Shown in pieces: positions 8,084-16,333 of a DNA stretch of 64,000 bases. Every line of letters starts with the position of its first letter. Position 1 is the stretch's first letter. The position numbers and the translations under genes were made by a program. Source of the DNA: an uncultured Prevotella sp. (lineage in GTDB: Bacteria; Bacteroidota; Bacteroidia; Bacteroidales; Bacteroidaceae); NCBI GenBank assembly GCA_944319945.1, contig CALUFN010000001.1, forward strand, positions 1 through 64,000, written 5' to 3'. The notes beneath the pieces are model-generated. The model saw nothing but the letters and a program-made list of their open reading frames with translations. It did not search any database and was not told where the DNA came from.

Positions 8084-9271
8084 ATGAAAAAGTTTCTTGA
8101 GAAAATAGTCACGGGAATAATAACGTGCAGCGGTTTTCTTACCAGCGTGATAATACTGCTGATCGTGGTGTTCCTGTTTTCCGAAGGCTTCGGTCTCTTC
8201 TCGCAAAAAACGATAGAAGACGGATATACGCTCGTGGTGAACAAAGACAATCCCGTAAACGAACTCAACGCAAAGGAAATAAAGGAAATATTCGACGAAG
8301 ACATAACAAACTGGAAAGAGGTGGGAGGCAAAGACGAGAAGATCATGCTGTTCCGCTTCGACGACATGCAGAAATATTTCACGGCCGAAGAGCTGGGCAA
8401 GAATTACGCCAACGCAGACAAATGCATCGAGAGGATAGTTGCCGACAACTGCGGAATAATAGCCTTCGTGCCGAGCGGTTTTATAAAAGACGGATTCACC
8501 GGGAAAAAGCTCGAAGACCACCACATATCCGGCACTGAAGTGTTTTTCGGGCGTGAGTGGTTCCCCACGGCCACGCCTGCGCCCCAGTTCGGCTTCGTGC
8601 CGCTCGTGCTCGGCACAGTCTGGGTCACAGTATTCGCCATACTTTTCGCCCTGCCGTTCGGTCTTGCGGTAGCCATTTACATGTCAGAAGTGGCATCCGA
8701 GAAGATGCGCAAAATACTGAAACCAGTGATAGAGCTGCTCAACGGCATCCCCTCGGTGGTCTACGGCTTCTTCGGCCTGATTGTCATCGTGCCGCTGCTG
8801 CAAGACGTGTTCGGCCTGCCCGTAGGCGAAAGCGGACTCGCCGGCGCCATCGTACTTGCGATAATGGCGCTGCCTACGATTATCACCGTAAGCCAGGACG
8901 CCATGCTCAACTGCCCACGCTCGCAACGCGAAGCGAGCCTTGCGCTCGGGGCATCGCGCTGGCAGACTATATACAAGGTGGTAATGCCCTACTCCGTTTC
9001 GGGCATCACGTCGGCAGTGGTGCTCGGCATAGGCCGCGCCTTCGGCGAGACGATGGCCGTGCTCATGGTGACGGGCAACGCTGCGGTAATACCACTGTCG
9101 ATAACCGACCCGCTGCGCACCATACCCGCCACCATAGCGGCCGAACTGGGAGAGGCTCCCGCCGGAGGTCCTCACTATCAGTCGCTGTTCCTTCTCGGCG
9201 TGGTACTGTTTTTCATAACGCTTATCATCAACTCAAGCGTAGAATACATATCGGCCAGAAACAAGAAGTAA
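8084..9271 (+). CDS. pstC: Phosphate ABC transporter permease PstC with a PstS-like periplasmic insert
   Basis: 395 residues, longer than a typical PstC of roughly 300. After the first membrane helix (about 10-35), residues about 45-165 form a soluble insert. It contains NKDNPVNELNAKEIKEIF and ITNWKEVGGKDEKIMLF, close to NPDNPVSHLTRAQLEAIF and ITNWNQV in PstS of this window, and later CGIIAFVPSGF, matching RGAIGYVGMAY of PstS. The remaining helices carry the permease signature (EASLALGASRWQTI, GRAFGETMAVLM). It is the first gene of pstC-pstA-pstB-phoU and is preceded by a Pho operator. Confidence 0.93.
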   Translation: MKKFLEKIVTGIITCSGFLTSVIILLIVVFLFSEGFGLFSQKTIEDGYTLVVNKDNPVNELNAKEIKEIFDEDITNWKEVGGKDEKIMLFRFDDMQKYFTAEELGKNYANADKCIERIVADNCGIIAFVPSGFIKDGFTGKKLEDHHISGTEVFFGREWFPTATPAPQFGFVPLVLGTVWVTVFAILFALPFGLAVAIYMSEVASEKMRKILKPVIELLNGIPSVVYGFFGLIVIVPLLQDVFGLPVGESGLAGAIVLAIMALPTIITVSQDAMLNCPRSQREASLALGASRWQTIYKVVMPYSVSGITSAVVLGIGRAFGETMAVLMVTGNAAVIPLSITDPLRTIPATIAAELGEAPAGGPHYQSLFLLGVVLFFITLIINSSVEYISARNKK

Positions 9272-9297
9272 CCATAATAAAACATACATAAGAAATC

Positions 9298-10188
9298 ATG
9301 GACAGCAGCAAGAAACTACAGGCCGGCAACCATCGGAGCAAGGTCTTGGCAGAGACGGTGGCTTTCGGCTTATTCCGAGTGTTGAGCGGAATAATCGTTA
9401 CGATATTGTTCGTCATCTTGGCGTTCATCATAATAAAAGGAGCAGGAGTGCTCGATTGGGACTTCATCACCACTCCGCCGTCTGACGGAATGAAAGGCGG
9501 AGGCATATGGCCTGCCATAGTCGGCACGTTTTACCTCATGGCGGGCAGCGCGCTGTTCGCCTTCCCTCTCGGAATAATGAGCGGCATATACATGCACGAA
9601 TACGCAAAGAGCGGACGCGTGGTAAGGTTTATCCGTATGATGACCAACAACCTGGCCGGCATCCCGTCGATAGTGTTCGGACTTTTCGGCATGTCGCTTT
9701 TCGTCAACTTTTTCGGTTTCGGCGACAGCATACTGGCCGGCTCGCTCACGCTGGGACTGCTCGCCCTGCCGCTCGTAATCAGGACCACGGAAGAGGCTCT
9801 GAAAGCCATTCCGGACAGTTTCCGCGAGGGTAGCCTCGCCCTCGGTGCCACCAAGTTGCAGACTATACGCAGGGTGATTCTCCCGATGGCGATGCCCAAC
9901 GTAATAACTGGCCTCATCCTCGCGCTCGGTCGCGTATCAGGCGAGACGGCACCGATACTGTTTACGTGTGCTGCATACTTCCTGCCGCAGCTTCCGCAAA
10001 GCGTGTTCGACCAATGCATGGCCCTGCCCTACCACCTATACGTGCTGGCAACCAGCGGCACAGATATGGAAAAACAAATACCCATAGCTTACGGCACGGC
10101 GCTGGTGCTGGTGATAATAATACTGCTGGTAAACCTGCTGGCCAACGCGCTGCGCAACTATTTCCAGAACAAGCTCAAGACGAACTGA
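9298..10188 (+). CDS. pstA: Phosphate ABC transporter permease PstA
   Basis: 296 residues with about six membrane helices. The cytoplasmic coupling motif EGSLALGATKLQTI (about 178-191) contacts PstB, and GRVSGETAPILFT is the PstA form of the following helix. It starts 26 bp after pstC and pairs with it as the second half of the phosphate channel. The C-terminus ends in a basic cytoplasmic tail. A GC-rich structured spacer separates it from pstB. Confidence 0.94.
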   Translation: MDSSKKLQAGNHRSKVLAETVAFGLFRVLSGIIVTILFVILAFIIIKGAGVLDWDFITTPPSDGMKGGGIWPAIVGTFYLMAGSALFAFPLGIMSGIYMHEYAKSGRVVRFIRMMTNNLAGIPSIVFGLFGMSLFVNFFGFGDSILAGSLTLGLLALPLVIRTTEEALKAIPDSFREGSLALGATKLQTIRRVILPMAMPNVITGLILALGRVSGETAPILFTCAAYFLPQLPQSVFDQCMALPYHLYVLATSGTDMEKQIPIAYGTALVLVIIILLVNLLANALRNYFQNKLKTN

Positions 10189-10219
10189 CAACCATAATCA
10201 TAAATTCAACGACTATAAT

Positions 10220-10331
10220 AAAAGGACTAAGGGGCCGGACGGGGGAACATAGCCGCGACAAACGTAAGCGGCATGCCGCCGGCAGGCCTACGCCGCAAGC
10301 TGCGGGGAGCGCCCATGCCCGGTAATCCTTA
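10220..10331 (+). other. GC-rich structured spacer between pstA and pstB
   Basis: The gap is far more GC-rich and self-complementary than other gaps in this operon. GCCGC pairs with GCGGC around 10251-10273, AAGGACT near 10223 faces AATCCTT near 10324, and several GGCATGCC/GCCGGC palindromes lie between. It could be a processing or stabilising hairpin that sets PstB level relative to the permease. No ORF is seen. Confidence 0.35.
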
Positions 10332-10350
10332 ATCATAAAACAAAATAGAA

Positions 10351-11103
10351 ATGAGCAAGATTGAAGCAAGAAACGTAGACTTCTATTACGGTTCGTTCCA
10401 CGCCTTGAAAGGCATCGACATGAACATAGAGGAAAACGAAGTGGTAGCGTTCATCGGACCGTCGGGCTGCGGCAAGTCGACATTCCTGCGACTGTTCAAC
10501 AGGATGAACGACCTGATACCCGGCACTCGTCTCGAAGGCGAGATACTCATCGACGGACGCAACATTTACGAACGCTCGGTCAACGTAGACGAACTAAGGA
10601 AGAACGTGGGCATGGTGTTTCAACGGCCCAACCCCTTCCCTAAAAGCATATACGAGAACGTGGCCTATGGGCTAAGGGTGAACGGCGTGAAAGACGAGGC
10701 CTTCATTGCCGAACGGGTGGAAAAGTCGCTCAAGGGCGCCGCCCTATGGGACGAGGTGAAAGACAAGCTGAAGAAATCGGCCTACGCACTCTCGGGCGGC
10801 CAACAGCAACGCCTGTGCATAGCAAGGGCAATGGCGGTGGCTCCGTCGGTGCTGCTCATGGACGAGCCGGCCTCAGCACTCGACCCGATATCGACGGCTA
10901 AGGTGGAAGAGTTGATACACGAGCTGAAGAAAGACTACACCATCGTAATCGTAACCCACAACATGCAACAGGCTACGCGCGTAAGCGACAAGACGGCTTT
11001 CTTCTATCTCGGGCAGCTCATAGAATACGACAAGACCACGAAGATATTCACACACCCGACAAAGGAGGAGACGCAAAACTACATAACGGGACGCTTCGGA
11101 TAA
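10351..11103 (+). CDS. pstB: Phosphate ABC transporter ATP-binding protein PstB
   Basis: 250 residues, normal length. Walker [10 protein letters not shown] near residues 37-45, Q-loop in [15 protein letters not shown] signature [14 protein letters not shown], Walker [14 protein letters not shown] and switch histidine in IVTHNMQQA are all intact. The ATPase drives phosphate import through PstCA, on the cytoplasmic face of the membrane. Followed by phoU after a 112-bp gap that holds a short ACTGTAACCACATAACC stretch. Confidence 0.97.
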   Translation: MSKIEARNVDFYYGSFHALKGIDMNIEENEVVAFIGPSGCGKSTFLRLFNRMNDLIPGTRLEGEILIDGRNIYERSVNVDELRKNVGMVFQRPNPFPKSIYENVAYGLRVNGVKDEAFIAERVEKSLKGAALWDEVKDKLKKSAYALSGGQQQRLCIARAMAVAPSVLLMDEPASALDPISTAKVEELIHELKKDYTIVIVTHNMQQATRVSDKTAFFYLGQLIEYDKTTKIFTHPTKEETQNYITGRFG

Positions 11104-11215
11104 CGACATACGACTGTAACCACATAACCAAGACCAACCGCCACGGCTCCACGTAAGGCCAAAAGGCTATACGCACGCAAGTGAGGCAAGGCGGACAAAC
11201 TAAATCATTCACATC

Positions 11216-11932
11216 ATGGTAAAATTTGTTGAAGACGAACTGAAATCTATACGCGAGGAAGTGCTCGACATGTGGGCACTTGTCTACGACCAGATGAAAA
11301 ACGTATGCGAGGCCATGGCCACGTCTGACAAGGAGAAGGCTTGGGAGGTGCTGATACGCGAGAAAAGAGTGAACGCCTACGAGCTTAAGCTCGACTGCGA
11401 CATAGAAGACTTCCTCGTGCTTTACAACCCCGTAGCCATCGACATGCGCTTCATCGTCGCCATGCTGAAAATCAACACCGACCTTGAGCGCATAGGCGAC
11501 TTCGCCGAGAACATGGCACGGTTCATAATCCGGCAGGACGGCGTGCCGATAGACCAGGAACTGATTGAAAAGTCACGGCTTAAGGAGATGGCCGAGGCCG
11601 TGCTCGACATGCTGTCGACGTCGAGGACGGCACTTGAGAAAGAAGACATCACGCTTGCCAACAGCCTGTTTGAGAAAGACAACAAGGTAGACGAGATTAA
11701 CGCCGGGGCCACGGCGGCCCTTGCCGAATACATCGGCAGTCATCCCGACAAGGCCGCCTTCTGCCTTGACTTCAAGGGAGTGTTCCTCCGCCTTGAGCGC
11801 GCCGGCGACCACATCACTAACTTGGCCGAGGAAATAATCTTCTACATTGACGCCGTAGTGCTGAAACATTCTGCCGACAAGAGCGACCGAGAGCAGGCAC
11901 TGATACGCAAAATGGAAAAGAACGGCAACTAA
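11216..11932 (+). CDS. phoU: Phosphate signalling protein PhoU
   Basis: 238 residues, two repeats of the three-helix PhoU bundle. Conserved ALEKEDITLAN-type and ERIGDFAENMA segments appear, the latter near residues 94-105, with the matching second copy ERAGDHITNLAEEI near 198-211. PhoU links Pst transport to the Pho two-component system and represses it when phosphate is plentiful. It is the last gene of the pst unit; no phoB/phoR pair is present in the window. Confidence 0.93.
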   Translation: MVKFVEDELKSIREEVLDMWALVYDQMKNVCEAMATSDKEKAWEVLIREKRVNAYELKLDCDIEDFLVLYNPVAIDMRFIVAMLKINTDLERIGDFAENMARFIIRQDGVPIDQELIEKSRLKEMAEAVLDMLSTSRTALEKEDITLANSLFEKDNKVDEINAGATAALAEYIGSHPDKAAFCLDFKGVFLRLERAGDHITNLAEEIIFYIDAVVLKHSADKSDREQALIRKMEKNGN

Positions 11933-11997
11933 TCAATCAGACTTATAGCGGCATGCGTTAAAGCGCATCCGCAACCACTTGATAACCAGTTCATTGC

Positions 11998-12080
11998 AAG
12001 AGCTTACCTTTTACGACGCAAAAGGTAAGCTCTTATCGTGTAAAAGGTTACCTTTTACATCGCAATATGCCACCTTTCGG
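11998..12080. repeat. AAAGG/CCTTT palindrome array B
   Basis: Contains a perfect 15-base hairpin (AAGAGCTTACCTTTT at 11998-12012 with its complement at 12020-12034), a direct palindrome GTAAAAGGTTACCTTTTAC (12040-12058), and a half unit CAATATGCCACCTTTCGG (12063-12080). It lies between phoU and the glmS promoter and may end the pst transcript. Confidence 0.8.
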
Positions 12081-12126
12081 AATGTCGGCCTTTCACGGCC
12101 GCCCTGCAAGCGGCGTCTCGGAACCG

Positions 12127-12187
12127 AAAATAAAAACTCGTTTCACTCGCTTTTATTTTGCGCTTCTCTCGATTTGCATTATCTTTG
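12127..12187 (+). promoter_or_regulatory. glmS promoter inside an AAAATAAAA inverted repeat
   Basis: AAAATAAAA (12127-12135) and TTTTATTTT (12151-12159) form an inverted repeat whose right arm runs into the -33 TTTG (12157-12160). After 19 bp, including CTCTCGATTTGCA, comes the -7 box TATCTTTG (12180-12187). The same module stands twice before the glutamate synthase gene at 34549-34708. Confidence 0.75.
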
Positions 12188-12209
12188 TGCCGACAAAGAT
12201 TGAAACAAC

Positions 12210-14060
12210 ATGTGTGGAATAGTAGGATACATAGGTAAAAGAGAAGCGTACCCGATTCTCATTGAAGGTCTTAAGAGACTTGAATACCGGGGCTACGACT
12301 CTGCCGGCATTGCCCTCGTCAACGACGAAGGGTGCATGAACATATATAAGGAAAAAGGGAAGGTTAGCAACCTTGAAGCCATAACGGCAGGTAAAGACGT
12401 TTCGGGAAAAATAGGAATAGCCCACACAAGATGGGCCACTCACGGCGAACCGTCGGCCGTGAACGCCCATCCGCACGTATCGCAAAACGGACGACTGGCT
12501 CTAGTGCACAACGGCATCATAGAAAACTACGCCAGCCTTAAGGAATACCTGAAGGGCAAGGGATACACGTTCAAGAGCAGCACGGACACGGAAGTGCTGG
12601 TACAGCTCATAGAGTTTATGCAAGACGAATACGGCAAAGACCTCGAAGGGGCCGTAGTAATGGCGCTGCGCCGAGTGGTGGGAGCCTACGCCATAGCCGT
12701 GATAGACAACGAATATCCCGACAAGATAGTAGTGGCTAAGAAGAGCAGTCCGCTCGTAATAGGCATCGGCGAAAACAACGGGGAATTCTTCATCGCGTCT
12801 GATGCCCTGCCGATAGTGTCATACACGAAACAGATGGTCTATCTCAACGACAACGAGGTGGCCCTGCTCAAGATAGGACGGAACGTGGAAATAAGAAACC
12901 TCGACAATAAGGAAATATGCCACGACGTAAAAGAGGTGGACATCAACCTTGAGTCTTTGGAGAAGGGAGGCTTCGACCACTTCATGCTAAAGGAGATATA
13001 CGACCAGCCGCACTGCATAGCCGACTGCATGAGGGGCCGACTGCTGCTAAAGGAGAAGCGCATCGTGCTGAGCACGCTCAACCTCTACCGCAAGGAGCTG
13101 GTGGGCGCACAGCGGTTTATCATAGTGGCGTGCGGCACGTCGTGGCACGCCGGACTCATAGGCAAACAGCTGATAGAGCAATGGGCCGGCGTACCCGTTG
13201 AAGTGGAATACGCCTCGGAGTTCCGCTACCGCAACCCCGTGATCATGCCCGGTGACGTGGTCATCGCCATATCGCAAAGCGGCGAGACGGCCGACACGCT
13301 GGCCGCGTTCCAACTGGCAAAAGAGAACAACGCTCTGTGCTTCGGCATTGTCAACGCCGTAGGCTCGAGCATTGCACGAGCCTCTGACACGGGCATATAC
13401 ATCCACGTAGGCCCCGAGATAGGAGTTGCCTCGACTAAGGCCTTCACCGGACAAGTGACCGTGCTGACACTGTTCGCCCTCGCCTTAGGCCACGCTAAAG
13501 GCGCTATCAGCCAGGACGAATACGAGAAGACGATAGAAGAACTCGGCAACATACCGGACAAGATAAGGAAAGTGCTCGACGGCAACGACAGGATAAAAGA
13601 CATAGCACGCACTCTGACCTACGCCGGCAACGCCCTGTACATGGGTCGCGGATTCAACTATCCCGTAGCACTCGAGGGAGCACTGAAGCTGAAGGAGATA
13701 AGCTACATCCACGCCGAAGGCTATCCCGCAGCTGAGATGAAGCACGGCCCGATAGCCCTGATAGACGAAGACATGCCCGTAGTGTTCGTCGCCACACACC
13801 ACCAGCTCTACAAAAAAATACTGAGCAACATCGAGGAGGTGAAGGCGAGAAACGGCCGCATACTCGCCATAGTGACCGAGGGCGATAAGGCAGTGAACAA
13901 CATTGCCGAGGCCACGATAGAAGTACCGCCGACGCTCGCTCCGCTCGCTCCGCTGCTGTCGGTCATTCCACTGCAGCTGATAGCATACCACGTGGCCGTG
14001 GAAAAAGGTCTGAACGTAGACCAGCCGAGAAACCTGGCCAAGTCGGTAACGGTGGAATAA
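12210..14060 (+). CDS. glmS: Glutamine--fructose-6-phosphate aminotransferase (isomerizing)
   Basis: 616 residues. Makes glucosamine-6-phosphate from fructose-6-phosphate and glutamine, the entry to UDP-GlcNAc for peptidoglycan and LPS. The N-terminal Cys2 nucleophile (MCGIVGYIGKREA) and EYRGYDSAG mark the glutaminase half, followed by two SIS domains (CGTSWHAG, SQSGETADT, STKAFTGQV) and the C-terminal AKSVTVE end. There is no room for a glmS ribozyme: the leader from the predicted start of transcription is only about 15 nt. It shares its promoter design with the glutamate synthase gene. Confidence 0.97.
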   Translation: MCGIVGYIGKREAYPILIEGLKRLEYRGYDSAGIALVNDEGCMNIYKEKGKVSNLEAITAGKDVSGKIGIAHTRWATHGEPSAVNAHPHVSQNGRLALVHNGIIENYASLKEYLKGKGYTFKSSTDTEVLVQLIEFMQDEYGKDLEGAVVMALRRVVGAYAIAVIDNEYPDKIVVAKKSSPLVIGIGENNGEFFIASDALPIVSYTKQMVYLNDNEVALLKIGRNVEIRNLDNKEICHDVKEVDINLESLEKGGFDHFMLKEIYDQPHCIADCMRGRLLLKEKRIVLSTLNLYRKELVGAQRFIIVACGTSWHAGLIGKQLIEQWAGVPVEVEYASEFRYRNPVIMPGDVVIAISQSGETADTLAAFQLAKENNALCFGIVNAVGSSIARASDTGIYIHVGPEIGVASTKAFTGQVTVLTLFALALGHAKGAISQDEYEKTIEELGNIPDKIRKVLDGNDRIKDIARTLTYAGNALYMGRGFNYPVALEGALKLKEISYIHAEGYPAAEMKHGPIALIDEDMPVVFVATHHQLYKKILSNIEEVKARNGRILAIVTEGDKAVNNIAEATIEVPPTLAPLAPLLSVIPLQLIAYHVAVEKGLNVDQPRNLAKSVTVE

Positions 14061-14098
14061 CATACGGATAAACACTTAGAATAAGTAAAAAACGAAAA

Positions 14099-15091
14099 AT
14101 GACGAAACAAGACTTAAGGATAATATTCATGGGTACGCCCGAGTTTGCCGTAGAGACACTGCACGCCCTGACCGAAGGCGGATACAACGTCGTGGCCGTG
14201 GTGACGCAACCCGACAAGCCTGTAGGAAGGCACCAAGACACCCTGCAGCCGTCGGCAGTAAAGCAGTACGCCCTGTCGAAAGGCCTGCCCGTGCTGCAAC
14301 CGGTCAAGATGAAAGATCCCGCCTTCATAGAGGAGCTTGCCCGATACGAAGCCGACCTGCAGGTGGTGGTGGCCTTCAGGATGCTACCCGAGGCCGTATG
14401 GGCCATGCCCCGATTCGGCACGTTCAACGTACACGCCGCCCTACTGCCGCAATACCGTGGCGCGGCACCGATAAACTGGGCCATAATCAACGGCGAGAAA
14501 CTTACTGGAGTGACCACCTTCTTCCTCGACCACGACATCGACACGGGCCGCATAATAATGCAACAGCCGTTTGAAATCAAAGACGACTACTGCGTGGAAG
14601 ACGTTTACGACGGACTTATGAGGCTCGGAGCCGACATCGCGCTAAAGACCGTCGACAAGATAATCGAAGGCGACGGACACGTCGACTCGATGCCGCAAGA
14701 CTCCATGACCCCCGTAAACGGCGAACTGCACACGGCCCCGAAAATATTCAAGGACACGTGCCGCATAGACTGGAACAAAGGCTGCGAGGCAATACGTAAC
14801 TTCGTAAGAGGCCTGTCACCCTATCCCGGAGCATGGACGGAAATGGACAACGGCAACGGCAAAACGTCGGTTTTAAAAGTATTCAAGGTCACGGCCACCA
14901 CGCTGACATGCGCCGACAAGCCCGCCGGAACGATAATGGCTGACGGAGGAGAAATGCTAGTCGCCACGGCCGACTGCTGGCTCCGCCTTGACGAAATACA
15001 GCTAAGCGGAAAGAAAAGGATGGACGCAAAGACATTCCTCAACGGCTTCAGGGACGTGGAATCATACTCGTTAACAAACAAAAAGCAATAA
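14099..15091 (+). CDS. fmt: Methionyl-tRNA formyltransferase
   Basis: 330 residues. Formylates initiator Met-tRNA with 10-formyl-THF. FMGTPEFAVETLHAL near residue 10, VVTQPDKPVGR, the catalytic segment NVHAALLPQYRGAAPINWAI (Asn/His of the N-terminal domain) and LDHDIDTGRII are all present. The C-terminal OB-like domain follows from about 210. It starts 38 bp after glmS, and the antitoxin-like gene begins 4 bp after its stop, so the three look co-transcribed. Confidence 0.96.
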   Translation: MTKQDLRIIFMGTPEFAVETLHALTEGGYNVVAVVTQPDKPVGRHQDTLQPSAVKQYALSKGLPVLQPVKMKDPAFIEELARYEADLQVVVAFRMLPEAVWAMPRFGTFNVHAALLPQYRGAAPINWAIINGEKLTGVTTFFLDHDIDTGRIIMQQPFEIKDDYCVEDVYDGLMRLGADIALKTVDKIIEGDGHVDSMPQDSMTPVNGELHTAPKIFKDTCRIDWNKGCEAIRNFVRGLSPYPGAWTEMDNGNGKTSVLKVFKVTATTLTCADKPAGTIMADGGEMLVATADCWLRLDEIQLSGKKRMDAKTFLNGFRDVESYSLTNKKQ

Positions 15092-15095
15092 CACA

Positions 15096-15284
15096 ATGAG
15101 AACGACTAACGACATCGACCTGGCAGTAAACCTTGACAAATACGTCAGCTCGATAGCCGACGGAGGTGAACCGGTAATCCTCGACTGCGGCGGAAACAAA
15201 GGAATAGTGATCATCTCGCTTGACGAGTACAACTCACTGAAAAGGAACGAATACCTCTTGTCGCTGAAAGACAAGTGCAAGTAA
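15096..15284 (+). CDS. Phd/YefM-like antitoxin-family protein, no toxin partner seen
   Basis: 62 residues. DLAVNLDKYVSSIADGGEPV followed by GIVIISLDEYNSLKRNEYLL resembles the Phd/YefM fold (hydrophobic strand, polar turn, V-x-I-S-x-x-E-Y-x-S-L-x-x-x-x-Y-L-L). The gene starts 4 bp after fmt and is followed directly by a hairpin terminator at 15290-15328, so no toxin gene sits in the same unit. It may be a solitary regulator or the remains of a toxin-antitoxin pair. The family call rests on pattern only. Confidence 0.6.
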   Translation: MRTTNDIDLAVNLDKYVSSIADGGEPVILDCGGNKGIVIISLDEYNSLKRNEYLLSLKDKCK

Positions 15285-15289
15285 ACTCC

Positions 15290-15328
15290 ACACCCGGCCC
15301 GACCGGTGCACGGATGCAGGCCGGGTGT
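15290..15328 (+). terminator. Hairpin after the glmS-fmt unit
   Basis: Perfect 10-base arms ACACCCGGCC (15290-15299) and GGCCGGGTGT (15319-15328). There is no strong T-run after it (TAAACC follows), so termination is likely but not certain. Confidence 0.6.
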
Positions 15329-15433
15329 AAACCACAAGATATCAACGAAAACAAGAAAAAATATCACCCGGCGTGTAATAAAAGCACATAGGCGGCGTTA
15401 CATTAATATACAATCCACCAAAAAGTAAAGCCT

Positions 15434-15559
15434 ATGAAATATTTTACACAAGAAGAAAAACGCCCGTCGAGCACAACGCTTAACATCATCAGACAAATTG
15501 CCTATACGTACCGGGTAATAAAAATGAACGGCAAAAACGAGGCGTACTGCCTCAACTAA
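15434..15559 (+). CDS. 41-residue small protein upstream of rpe
   Basis: A complete ORF with ATG at 15434 and TAA at 15557-15559 begins MKYFTQEEKRPSSTTLNIIR and ends NEAYCLN. It has an acidic start, a predicted amphipathic helix (LNIIRQIAYTYRVIK) and a short polar tail. Its stop is 16 bp before the rpe start, so the two are probably co-transcribed. I have the impression that short proteins beginning MKYFTQEE are common in Bacteroidales, but I cannot name a family. Codon use matches the neighbours. Confidence 0.55.
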   Translation: MKYFTQEEKRPSSTTLNIIRQIAYTYRVIKMNGKNEAYCLN

Positions 15560-15575
15560 ACATGCCCTGAAGATT

Positions 15576-16226
15576 ATGGCGACATTAGTTTCACCCTCAT
15601 TATTGGCTGCGGACTTCGCCAACCTGCACGCGGATATCGAAATGATAAACCGCAGCGAAGCCGATTGGCTGCACTTGGATGTTATGGACGGAGTGTTCGT
15701 GCCTAACATATCGTTCGGTTTTCCCGTAATAGACGCCGTAGCGAAGATATGCCGTAAGCCTCTCGACGTTCACCTGATGATAACCAAGCCCGAGCGTTAT
15801 ATCGAGCGGACGGCCAAGACCGGAGCCATGATGATGAACGTACATTACGAAGCGTGCACGCATCTCAACCGCACGATACACGAGATACACGAGGCGGGAA
15901 TGAAGGCCGGAGTGACCCTCAACCCGTCTACGCCGGTGTGCATGCTTGAAGACGTGATCGGCGACGTCGACATGGTATTGCTTATGAGCGTAAATCCCGG
16001 GTTCGGAGGCCAGGCTTTCATCGAGAACACCATAGGTAAGGTAAGACGCCTACGCAAGCTGATCGACGAGTGCGGCACGAACACCCTGATCGAGGTTGAC
16101 GGCGGAGTGCAGGCCGAAACCGCGCCGAGACTGGTAAAGGCAGGTGTAGACGTGCTTGTAAGCGGCAGCTACATATTCAAGTCGGCGACGCCCGAGACGG
16201 TAATACACAGCCTCAAACTGTTATAA
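15576..16226 (+). CDS. rpe: Ribulose-phosphate 3-epimerase
   Basis: 216 residues, a TIM barrel of normal length. Interconverts ribulose-5-phosphate and xylulose-5-phosphate in the pentose phosphate pathway. Seen: SPSLLAADFANL at the start, WLHLDVMDGVFVPNISFG (metal-binding His and Asp), DVHLMITKPERYI, MSVNPGFGGQ (phosphate loop), and VDGGV near residue 174. It has no operon partner downstream; the ECF sigma gene converges on it across a large inverted repeat. Confidence 0.97.
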   Translation: MATLVSPSLLAADFANLHADIEMINRSEADWLHLDVMDGVFVPNISFGFPVIDAVAKICRKPLDVHLMITKPERYIERTAKTGAMMMNVHYEACTHLNRTIHEIHEAGMKAGVTLNPSTPVCMLEDVIGDVDMVLLMSVNPGFGGQAFIENTIGKVRRLRKLIDECGTNTLIEVDGGVQAETAPRLVKAGVDVLVSGSYIFKSATPETVIHSLKLL

Positions 16227-16237
16227 AATTAAGGACT

Positions 16238-16313
16238 AAGAGTTAAGAATTAAGAAAATATGCCTCAGTGTCTACTTATCAGTCACGTCATATTTTCTTA
16301 ATTCTTAACTCTT
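16238..16313. repeat. AT-rich inverted repeat, copy 2, perfect 25-base arms
   Basis: Arms at 16238-16262 and 16289-16313 are exact reverse complements (they contain GTTAAGAATTAAGAAAATA) around a 26-base loop. The repeat lies between the converging rpe and sigma-factor genes and can serve as a bidirectional terminator. Homologous to 254-310 and 27704-27780. Confidence 0.8.
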
Positions 16314-16333
16314 AATTCTTAATTCTCATCCAT

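Noticed and set aside
12100..12209. Possible glmS ribozyme in the glmS leader
   Set aside because: The -7 box at 12180-12187 leaves a leader of only about 15 nt, too short for the ribozyme.
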